Assembly: GCA_910587715.1 (NCBI GenBank) | Contig: CAJUMV010000045.1 | Location: forward strand, 1 to 30,870 | Direction: 5' to 3' | DNA: 30,870 nucleotides | Origin: an uncultured Lachnospiraceae bacterium | GTDB taxonomy: Bacteria; Bacillota; Clostridia; Lachnospirales; Lachnospiraceae | Shown here: positions 24,758 through 30,870 of the stretch, one piece after another | Layout: each line of letters begins with the position of its first letter | Numbering within the stretch: position 1 is the stretch's first letter | The notes under the pieces: model-generated | Database searches by the model: none | Told to the model about the DNA's origin: nothing | Seen by the model: the letters and a program-made list of their open reading frames with translations, nothing else | Position numbers and translations under genes: made by a program

Positions 24758-26635
24758 ATGCTCTCAGTACAGACTAATATGCTTGCGGCGAACGCAAGCC
24801 GAAACCTTGGCATGACCACGAAGGCGAATGCCAAGAGTGCGGAAAAATTATCTTCCGGTTACCGTATCAACAGGGCGGCTGATGATGCGGCAGGTCTTTC
24901 TATTTCCGAAAAAATGAGAAGACAGATGCGTGGTCTGACACAGGCTGCGGCAAATGCGCAGGACGGCATCTCCATGGTACAGATTGGAGAGGGCGCCCTG
25001 AATGAGGTGCATGATATGCTGCACCGTGCCAATGAGCTGGCGATTAAGGCGGCGACAGGCACACTGCAGGATGTGGACCGCGGGATGATCGACGCGGAGA
25101 TCCAGCAGCTCAAGTCGGAGATTGACAGGGTCGCGCGAAACACCACATTTAATGAGATTGAGATTTTCCCGGAGGACGGCACTTCGCCTCGCGAGTCGGG
25201 CTATGTGGAAATGAAGAATTACGATATTGTCTACGACCTGCGGGACGGTTCCATGGCGGTAAACGAGGCGCAGGCGGGACCGGGCGCTGCGGGGGCAGGG
25301 CGGGCGAGTTCCGCTGTGCAGGTCTCCAGCGGCAGTAAGCTTGCGGATATGATTGCCAATGAAATCGTGCCAAATGCGGTCAAGCAGATTCTTGACACGT
25401 TTGATCCGCTTAAGACTGCGGTGGGGAACGATACCATAAAAATGTCTCTGGAAGTGGCGTACATAGACGGAAAAAACCAGACGCTTGCCTACGCCTCTTT
25501 CCGGTACGGCAGCAGCGGCAAGCCGGTTTCCATGGGAATCCGTGTGGATTCCGCCGATTTTAAGGAGGCGGACGCAAACGGAACCGGCGAGCGGGTGGAA
25601 GTATTGAAATCCACGCTGGCGCATGAGCTGATGCATTCGGTGATGCAGTATACCCTGACGGACGGTATGAGCGGACGTAAGGGAGAAAAGTACCCCACAT
25701 GGTTTGTGGAAGGTACGGCGCAGCTTGCGGGCGGCGGCTTTTCTACCGGGTGGAACGACACCCTTTCCTATTACGCAAACTATCTGACGGATGAAAATGA
25801 TGCCAGCCATGACAAAGATTACGCGAACTATCTGAAGAGGTTCACCATGAGCGGCAGACCTTACGGGCACGGCTATCTGGGCACGGCATATTTCGGCTAT
25901 CTGGCGGGCGGCGGCAAGACCTCGGGCAAGAGTCTTGACGAGACTGTGACAGACGGCATGAATAAAATATTTACGGATCTGCTCGCCGGACAGAAACTGG
26001 ACAGTGTCCTTAAGAAACATGCGGGTATTAACACAGCCGAAATGAACCGGTTGTTTCAAAACGGAGACGCTAATCTCACGGAGTTTGTCAGAAAATTGTC
26101 CTATGAAGCGAAGGACGGCGCAGGATCGTTTATTGCAGGCGGTCTGGACAAAGGCGGTTCCTCACTTCTCGGCACAGGCTGGGATCCGAGTCAGCCGTTC
26201 CAGATCGATCCTTTTCAGATTAGGGTGGATTACAGCGGTGGTGCGGGTACATGGCTTCAGGTGGGCGCGGAGGCGGGCACTCACATAGATGTCAATCTGT
26301 ACCAGATGAATGCCAAGGCGCTTGGACTGGAGGAAACCAATGTCAGGACTACGGAGGACGCAGATGTGGCTATTGACGACATCAAACGTTCTATCCAGTA
26401 TGTCAGCAATGTGAGAAGCTATTACGGCGCGATCCAAAACCGCCTGGAGCATACCATAAACAATCTGAACAATATTACGGAGAACACGACGGCAGCGGAG
26501 TCCCAAATCAGAGATACGGATATCGCAACAGAGATGGTAGGGTACTCGAATAACCAGATTCTAATGCAGGCGGGCACATCTATGTTGGCGCAGGCGAATC
26601 AGAGTTCTCAGCTTATCTTAAGTCTGCTCGGTTAA
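24758..26635 (+). CDS. Flagellin with internal zinc metallopeptidase domain (flagellinolysin)
   Basis: The 625-residue protein begins and ends as ordinary flagellin. The N-terminal D0/D1 (1 to about 142) includes LSSGYRINRAADDAAGLSIS and VQIGEGALNEVHDMLHRANE. The C-terminal D1/D0 (about 480-625) includes WLQVGAEAGTHIDVNL and SQIRDTDIATEMVGYSNNQI, ending SLLG. The variable middle is replaced by a peptidase domain of about 335 residues, with H289-E290-LM-H293 as zinc motif and E318 (WFVEGTAQL) as likely third ligand, followed by a YGHGYLGTAYFGY segment. This matches the flagellinolysin family, first described from Clostridium haemolyticum, in which proteolytic flagellin is built into the filament. 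It stands alone between scpB and a zinc-ribbon gene; no other flagellar gene is in the window. Substrate preference cannot be read from the sequence. Confidence 0.92.
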   Translation: MLSVQTNMLAANASRNLGMTTKANAKSAEKLSSGYRINRAADDAAGLSISEKMRRQMRGLTQAAANAQDGISMVQIGEGALNEVHDMLHRANELAIKAATGTLQDVDRGMIDAEIQQLKSEIDRVARNTTFNEIEIFPEDGTSPRESGYVEMKNYDIVYDLRDGSMAVNEAQAGPGAAGAGRASSAVQVSSGSKLADMIANEIVPNAVKQILDTFDPLKTAVGNDTIKMSLEVAYIDGKNQTLAYASFRYGSSGKPVSMGIRVDSADFKEADANGTGERVEVLKSTLAHELMHSVMQYTLTDGMSGRKGEKYPTWFVEGTAQLAGGGFSTGWNDTLSYYANYLTDENDASHDKDYANYLKRFTMSGRPYGHGYLGTAYFGYLAGGGKTSGKSLDETVTDGMNKIFTDLLAGQKLDSVLKKHAGINTAEMNRLFQNGDANLTEFVRKLSYEAKDGAGSFIAGGLDKGGSSLLGTGWDPSQPFQIDPFQIRVDYSGGAGTWLQVGAEAGTHIDVNLYQMNAKALGLEETNVRTTEDADVAIDDIKRSIQYVSNVRSYYGAIQNRLEHTINNLNNITENTTAAESQIRDTDIATEMVGYSNNQILMQAGTSMLAQANQSSQLILSLLG

Positions 26636-26672
26636 CGAACATAGAAACTGCGCTTGAAAGGGATGGGAAGAG

Positions 26673-27074
26673 ATGGGCGAGATCATTCATGTACGCTGCA
26701 AGTCATGTAAAAAGGAATGGCAGTGCTTTACGGGAAACGGTCTGCTGCACGGCAGGAAGGAGGCAGTTCTTGCCGCCTTTTCGGAGGAGGAGCGGCAGCA
26801 GGCAGAAAACCTGATGGGGGCGGCTCCGGTTCCCCTTTACGACTTTCAGTATAAGCTGTCGGTCTGCGGGCATTGTCACAATATCGTGGCAATCCCCGTG
26901 CTGCGGGCGGCGGACAGCGATGAAGTTTTTGTGGGCAAGTGTCCTCTGTGCGGGAAAAAGACGAAAAGTCTCTGCGGGGAAGAGCAGGGCATGGAAAAAT
27001 GGAGTAAAAAAACAGCGTGCCCAGTCTGCAAAAGCAGGAGTCTGGAGACGGAGGAGACAGGTCACTGGGACTGA
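26673..27074 (+). CDS. Small protein with four CxxC zinc-ribbon pairs
   Basis: A 133-residue, probably cytoplasmic protein of unknown function. Cysteine pairs lie at C9/C12, C65/C68, C90/C93 and C116/C119, enough for two zinc ribbons. Two more cysteines are at C18 and C101. The segment between the first two pairs is helical and charged. No enzymatic motif is visible. The ATG follows GGGATGGGAAGAG. It lies 37 bases after the flagellin stop and about 90 bases before the second carboxypeptidase gene, so it may be co-transcribed with either. I do not recognise a named family; a metal-binding or nucleic-acid-binding role would be a guess. Confidence 0.7.
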   Translation: MGEIIHVRCKSCKKEWQCFTGNGLLHGRKEAVLAAFSEEERQQAENLMGAAPVPLYDFQYKLSVCGHCHNIVAIPVLRAADSDEVFVGKCPLCGKKTKSLCGEEQGMEKWSKKTACPVCKSRSLETEETGHWD

Positions 27075-27162
27075 CTGTTCCATGACTGACGGAAAACAAA
27101 CCATGTCATAGGAAAGTGTGTTGCGCATATATATTAACGAATGGAAATGTCAGGACGTGGAT

Positions 27163-28470
27163 ATGCGTAACAGAAAGAATATGACAAACAGAGCGGAAAA
27201 ACGGATATATTACAAGGTAGCGGTCATAATAACGGCAGCTGCCTTGTTTTGTGTGCAGGGATATGCCTTGCTGCGCGCGTCAGGGCAGGAGAGCGTTTCT
27301 GCTCCGGCTGTGTCTGAGGAAGCGGCGAAGAGGGAAACGGCAGGGGAAGAAATGCAGCTCTATGCGCAGGCGGCAGTTCTCATGGATGCGGATTCGGGAA
27401 GGATTCTTTACGGCAAGAATGCCGACCAGAAGCTGCCGATGGCAAGCACCACGAAGATTATGACATGCATTCTCGCGCTGGAGTATGGCAATCCGGAGGA
27501 TATTGCGGAAGTTTCTTCCTACGCAGCGAGTATGCCGAAGGTAAAACTGTATGTCAGGCAGGGGGAAAAATATTATCTGAAAGATTTGCTGTATTCCCTG
27601 ATGTTAGAATCCCATAACGATTCGGCGGTGGTGGTCGCGGAGGCAGTGGGCGGCAGCGTGGAGAAGTTTGCGGCAATGATGAACCAGAAGGCACGGGACA
27701 TCGGCTGCTTCGACAGTTATTTTATCACGCCGAACGGACTGGACGCGAAGGTGAATGACACCGGAAAGGTGCATTCCACGACGGCGGCGGATTTGGCGAA
27801 GATTATGGCGTACTGTGTGACGGATTCCCCGGAGAAGGAGCGGTTTTTAGAGATTACGAGGACGCAGGGCTATGATTTCACAGACGTGGATGGCACGAGG
27901 AGTTTTCACTGCAATAATCATAATGCTTTCTTAGGCATGATGCAGGAAGCGCTTTCCGGGAAGACCGGTTTTACGAATAACGCGGGCTACTGCTATGTGG
28001 GGGCGGTGGAGAGCGAGGGGCGCATCTTTACGGTGGCGCTTCTTGCCTGCGGCTGGCCGAATAACCGCAGCTACAAGTGGAGCGATATGAAAAAGCTGGC
28101 GGCTTACGGGATGGAGCGGTATCAGTACCGGGATATTTATGAGAAACAGACTTTTTCCGACATCCCCGTCAGAAACGGCATAGCGGGGGAGCCGGGTACG
28201 CCCTTTGAGGAGGCGGCAGTGTCCGTTACCCTGCAGGCGGAGGAAGAGAGCCTGCCTTATCTTCTGTGCGAGGATGACCGGGTGGAGGTGAAGAGCCGGG
28301 TGGAGCCTGTGCTTGACGCGCCTGTCGCCGCCGGGGAGCAGGTCGGTTCGGTATCCTACTATCTGAACGGGGAACTTGTCAAAAGCTACGCCGTATGCGC
28401 GGAGGAAGAGATAGAAGAACGCAGCTTTTTATGGATTCTGAAATACATCCTAAAACTTGTAACAGTTTAG
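27163..28470 (+). CDS. D-alanyl-D-alanine carboxypeptidase (peptidase S11), second copy
   Basis: A 435-residue cell-envelope enzyme of the same family as the product at 20961 but clearly divergent from it. An N-terminal hydrophobic segment (about 16-36) acts as signal or anchor. The active-site motifs are S95-TTK, S150-HN and K267-TG, numbered from ATG 27163. That start has AGGA seven bases upstream; the frame is open to GTG 27118, which has a poorly spaced site. The C-terminal part holds the PBP5-like domain (about 330-415), and the end (SFLWILKYILKLVTV) is a hydrophobic or amphipathic helix suited to membrane attachment. The GxSHND variant of the second motif is common in clostridial DacF/DacB-type enzymes. 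Confidence 0.92.
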   Translation: MRNRKNMTNRAEKRIYYKVAVIITAAALFCVQGYALLRASGQESVSAPAVSEEAAKRETAGEEMQLYAQAAVLMDADSGRILYGKNADQKLPMASTTKIMTCILALEYGNPEDIAEVSSYAASMPKVKLYVRQGEKYYLKDLLYSLMLESHNDSAVVVAEAVGGSVEKFAAMMNQKARDIGCFDSYFITPNGLDAKVNDTGKVHSTTAADLAKIMAYCVTDSPEKERFLEITRTQGYDFTDVDGTRSFHCNNHNAFLGMMQEALSGKTGFTNNAGYCYVGAVESEGRIFTVALLACGWPNNRSYKWSDMKKLAAYGMERYQYRDIYEKQTFSDIPVRNGIAGEPGTPFEEAAVSVTLQAEEESLPYLLCEDDRVEVKSRVEPVLDAPVAAGEQVGSVSYYLNGELVKSYAVCAEEEIEERSFLWILKYILKLVTV

Positions 28471-28490
28471 CCCTCGGTTTCGTGTTACGG

Positions 28491-28515
28491 AAGTTGCTAA
28501 AACTTTCAAATTTTT
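28491..28515 (+). terminator. Weak hairpin with T run after the second carboxypeptidase gene
   Basis: AAGTT (28491-28495) and AACTT (28501-28505) form a five-base stem with a five-base loop, followed by TTTTT at 28511-28515. The stem is A/T-rich and short, so termination would be weak. It is the only candidate in the 156-base gap before the carboxyltransferase gene. Confidence 0.3.
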
Positions 28516-28526
28516 ATAAAATCTGC

Positions 28527-28555
28527 TAGTCGGAAATGGGATTGTGTGATATACT
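28527..28555 (+). promoter_or_regulatory. Promoter of the biotin-dependent decarboxylase operon
   Basis: TATACT (28550-28555) preceded by TGA (28547-28549) is a strong extended -10. The -35, TAGTCG (28527-28532) at a 17-base spacing, is weak. A perfect inverted repeat follows at 28570-28584. Confidence 0.55.
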
Positions 28556-28569
28556 ACTATCGTGTGCTA

Positions 28570-28584
28570 TGTCATGTAATGACA
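28570..28584 (+). promoter_or_regulatory. Inverted repeat TGTCAT-GTA-ATGACA, candidate operator
   Basis: Perfect six-base arms around a three-base centre, starting 15 bases after the -10 and therefore just past the expected transcription start. The position suits a repressor roadblock. It does not match the sites I know for BirA, Rex, FapR, CcpA or TnrA. Confidence 0.5.
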
Positions 28585-28626
28585 AAGTTTTAGTATTTAT
28601 AATTATGATAAATGGAGGGCTGAAAA

Positions 28627-30054
28627 ATGAGTACTACTTCTCAAGCGAGTCAAAGAATCAATGCTTTACTCGATGAAAACAGTTTCGTTGAAATCGGCGG
28701 TCTCGTGACGGCGAGAGCCACGGATTTCAATCTGAAACAGACTGAGACGCCGTCTGACGGTGTCGTGACCGGCTACGGTGTGATCGACGGCAATCTCGTG
28801 TATGTCTACAGTCAGGACGCTTCCGTGTTAAACGGTTCCGTTGGCGAGATGCATGCGAAAAAGATTGTGAACATTTACGAGCTGGCAATGAAGATGGGCG
28901 CGCCTGTGATCGGGCTGATCGATTCCGCGGGGCTTCGTCTGCAGGAGGCGACCGACGCGTTGAACGGTTTCGGCGAGATTTACAGGAGCCAGGCAATGGC
29001 GTCCGGTGTGATTCCGCAGATTACGGCTGTATTCGGCAGCTGCGGCGGCGGACTTGCCCTGATTCCTGCCATGACCGATTTCGCGTTTATGGAGGAGAAG
29101 AACGCGAAGCTGTTTGTCAATTCCCCGAATGCACTTTCTGGCAATGAGATTTCCCGCTGCGACACATCCGCTGCGGCGTTCCAGAGCGAGGAGACAGGGC
29201 TTGTGGATATGGTGGCTGACGAAGCGACGATTCTCGGTCGGATCAGACAGCTGGTTTCTATTCTTCCCGCGAACAATTCCGATCTTGCGTGGGTGGACTG
29301 CACAGACGATTTAAACCGTGCCTGCGCACAGATTGCCAACTGTGTGGGCGATACGGCGATTGCGCTTTCCCAGCTTGCGGACGACGGTCTGTTTGTGGAG
29401 GTGAAGCAGGATTACGCGAAGGATATGGTGGCAGGATTTATCCGCTTAAACGGCGCCACTGTCGGCGCCGTGGCGAACCGCACCGAGGTCTGCGACGAGA
29501 ACGGTGAGGTTGTGGAGAAGTTTGACGCGGCAATCTCCCCGAGAGGAGCGGAGAAGGCGGCAGAGTTCGTGAATTTCTGCGACGCTTTTGACATTCCGGT
29601 ACTGACCCTTACCAATGTGACGGGATTTGCGGCGACCACCTGCTCCGAGAAGCGGATGGCGAAAGCGGCAGGCAGGCTTACATATGCCTTTGCCAACGCT
29701 ACCGTTCCCAAGGTAAACGTGATTATCGGCAAGGCATACGGAAGCGCGTATGTAGCTATGAACTCCAAGGCAGTCGGCGCGGACATCACGATTGCGTGGC
29801 CGGATGCCCAGATTGGCATGATGGATGCGAAGCTGGCGGCGAAGATTATCTGCGACGGTCAGGGCGCCGATGCCATCGACGCTTGTGCGAAAGAGTATGA
29901 AGCATTACAGAATAACGTGACCAGTGCGGCAAAGAGAGGTTATGTGGACCAAATCGTGGAGCCGGCAGACACCAGAAAGTATGTAATCGGTGCGTTCGAG
30001 ATGCTTTCCTCCAAGACAGAGGGACGTCCCGAAAAGAAACACGGCACTGTTTAA
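28627..30054 (+). CDS. Biotin-dependent carboxyltransferase subunit (acyl-CoA carboxylase/decarboxylase type)
   Basis: A 475-residue carboxyltransferase made of the two crotonase-like halves typical of the MmdA/PccB/AccDA-type proteins (COG4799). It moves the carboxyl group between biotin and an acyl-CoA. The N-terminal half contains the glycine-rich oxyanion loop FGSCGGGLALIPAMTDFAF. The C-terminal half contains NVTGFAATTCSEKRMAKAAG and the second loop GKAYGSAYVAM, followed by PDAQIGMMDAKLAAKII. It is somewhat shorter than the usual 505-520 residues. The next genes encode an OadG-type membrane subunit and a biotin carrier, so it probably belongs to a sodium-translocating decarboxylase (methylmalonyl-CoA or a related acyl-CoA) and not to fatty-acid synthesis. 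The acyl-CoA substrate is not certain. The ATG follows TGGAGGG. Confidence 0.85.
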   Translation: MSTTSQASQRINALLDENSFVEIGGLVTARATDFNLKQTETPSDGVVTGYGVIDGNLVYVYSQDASVLNGSVGEMHAKKIVNIYELAMKMGAPVIGLIDSAGLRLQEATDALNGFGEIYRSQAMASGVIPQITAVFGSCGGGLALIPAMTDFAFMEEKNAKLFVNSPNALSGNEISRCDTSAAAFQSEETGLVDMVADEATILGRIRQLVSILPANNSDLAWVDCTDDLNRACAQIANCVGDTAIALSQLADDGLFVEVKQDYAKDMVAGFIRLNGATVGAVANRTEVCDENGEVVEKFDAAISPRGAEKAAEFVNFCDAFDIPVLTLTNVTGFAATTCSEKRMAKAAGRLTYAFANATVPKVNVIIGKAYGSAYVAMNSKAVGADITIAWPDAQIGMMDAKLAAKIICDGQGADAIDACAKEYEALQNNVTSAAKRGYVDQIVEPADTRKYVIGAFEMLSSKTEGRPEKKHGTV

Positions 30055-30063
30055 GGAGGCACT

Positions 30064-30789
30064 ATGAAAAAACTATTGGTAATATTAGGGATGATTACCT
30101 GTATGACCTGTCTTTCGGCGTGCGGTGAGGAGGAAGCGCCAAGCGGTCCCATCAGCGAAGAACAGGCAATACAGATTGGTACGACCATCGTTGACCAGAT
30201 GAATTCCATTGTAAGTCAGGGCGCTATCGAGCAGTATGTAGATCAGCCCGTACTCTACAACGGATTTCAGGGCTGGCAGAGCGCACTGGATGATATCGGC
30301 GCTTACGAAGGCGTGAGCGGCGGCTCCGTAGCTTTTGATGGGGATGAGGTGGCGATTACGATTAACGTGCTCGGTTCCTCCCACAATGCGGATGTGGAGA
30401 TTGTGCTTGACAATGCGCTCGCAACCTACATCGGAATCACCACCAATGTCCATTACTCCACGGGGGAGATTATGGCGAAGGCAGGTATGAATACCTTAAT
30501 CGGTATGGGCACCGTGTTCGCGGTTCTGATTCTGATCAGTCTGATTATTTCCTGCTTCACATTGATATCTAAGTTTGAAAAGAAGCAGAAGAAGGAGGAG
30601 CCTGCAGCAGCGGCGGCAGCAGCTCCCGTGGTAGAGCAGATTGCAGCAAAAGAGGAGCTTTCCGATGATACGGAGTTGGTGGCGGTTATCGCCGCAGCAA
30701 TCGCAGCCTATGAGGGCGCCGCGTCTACGGATGGTTTCGTAGTGAGGTCCATCAGAAAATCGAATAAGAGCAAATGGCAGAATGCCTAA
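30064..30789 (+). CDS. Lipoprotein/OadG-type gamma subunit of sodium-pump decarboxylase
   Basis: The 241-residue protein joins two parts. The N-terminal part has a lipoprotein signal (MTCLSAC, lipidated C20) and an extracytoplasmic alpha/beta domain (about 28-135) of the DUF3887-like kind. One transmembrane helix (about 144-169) leads to the cytoplasmic OadG-like part: an alanine-rich linker as found in Na-pump gamma subunits, then SDDTELVAVIAAAIAAYEGA and FVVRSIRKSNKSKWQNA. Gamma subunits anchor and assemble the carboxyltransferase and biotin carrier on the sodium-translocating beta subunit. It begins nine bases after the carboxyltransferase stop and ends 20 bases before the biotin carrier. 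The extra lipoprotein half is unlike the short classical OadG of Klebsiella. Confidence 0.82.
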   Translation: MKKLLVILGMITCMTCLSACGEEEAPSGPISEEQAIQIGTTIVDQMNSIVSQGAIEQYVDQPVLYNGFQGWQSALDDIGAYEGVSGGSVAFDGDEVAITINVLGSSHNADVEIVLDNALATYIGITTNVHYSTGEIMAKAGMNTLIGMGTVFAVLILISLIISCFTLISKFEKKQKKEEPAAAAAAAPVVEQIAAKEELSDDTELVAVIAAAIAAYEGAASTDGFVVRSIRKSNKSKWQNA

Positions 30790-30809
30790 GAGTATAGGAG
30801 GATATGAAG

Positions 30810-30870
30810 ATGAAAAATTATACAATTACCGTAAATGGCAGCGTATATGATGTAGTGGTGGAAGAGGGAG
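30810..30870 (+). CDS. Biotin carrier (biotinyl-domain) protein, 5' part only
   Basis: Only the first 20 codons are in the window: KNYTITVNGSVYDVVVEEG after the start, the first two strands of a biotinyl/lipoyl domain. The start is placed at ATG 30810, seven bases after AGGAGGA; ATG 30804 is too close to that site. The biotinylated MKM motif would lie beyond the window. Its position after carboxyltransferase and OadG-type genes fits the order of clostridial decarboxylase operons, where the sodium-translocating beta subunit usually follows. Confidence 0.8.
   Translation, partial: MKNYTITVNGSVYDVVVEEG

Noticed and set aside
24848..26059. Minus-strand frame of 403 codons inside the flagellin gene
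   Set aside because: Antisense shadow of the flagellin/peptidase frame, which has full family motifs; the antisense product has no recognisable domain.
1..30870. tRNA or rRNA genes, CRISPR arrays, insertion sequences, prophage genes
   Set aside because: None seen on either strand by eye; no repeat-spacer pattern, transposase or integrase motif, or cloverleaf recognised.

Overview
The window looks like chromosome from a motile member of the Lachnospiraceae (Clostridia, Bacillota). The reasons are single-chain GlyRS beside AlaRS, the era-yqzL-recO and scpA-scpB orders, strong Shine-Dalgarno sites, a sodium-pump-type biotin carboxylase operon, and a flagellin behind a SigD-like promoter. All genes but one (a membrane glycosyltransferase-like gene, 19270-20820) lie on the plus strand. 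Family names come from motif recognition by eye; no database search was run.

Layout. 1-1030 is decayed accessory DNA: a UPF0175 antitoxin remnant, its DUF3368/PIN toxin broken by two frameshifts, and a GNAT acetyltransferase missing its middle but keeping a good promoter. 1067-4470 is a self-contained response regulator / ABC transporter / histidine kinase module of the peptide-antibiotic detoxification type, with four phased CTTTAC repeats ahead of the transporter. 4580-8365 holds a YlmH-like S4 protein and a PreP-like M16C peptidase. 8535-16505 is a housekeeping run: DUF4349 lipoprotein, era, yqzL-like, recO, a lipoprotein, glyS and alaS. A compact multi-stem RNA-like element (11610-11739) sits between recO and the lipoprotein. 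16562-20820 holds two large GT-C/YfhO-like membrane proteins flanking rpsU, which has a strong promoter and terminator. 20961-24609 holds a D,D-carboxypeptidase, a metallophosphoesterase and scpA-scpB.

The most unusual locus is 24607-26635. It encodes a flagellin whose variable middle is replaced by a zinc metallopeptidase domain (HELMH plus a downstream glutamate), matching the flagellinolysin family. Its leader carries a SigD-like promoter, several GGA motifs including one in a hairpin loop, and a run of ten G acting as the ribosome binding site. A 12-codon upstream ORF runs through the G tract and stops one base before the flagellin ATG; losing one G would fuse it in frame to the flagellin. 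This suggests a testable phase-variable, post-transcriptionally controlled proteolytic flagellin.

26673-28470 holds a four-CxxC zinc-ribbon protein and a second D,D-carboxypeptidase. 28627 to the window end starts a biotin-dependent, probably sodium-translocating decarboxylase operon: carboxyltransferase, a lipoprotein/OadG fusion, and the start of the biotin carrier. No tRNA, rRNA, CRISPR array or insertion sequence was seen. No gene-free stretch exceeds 300 bases.
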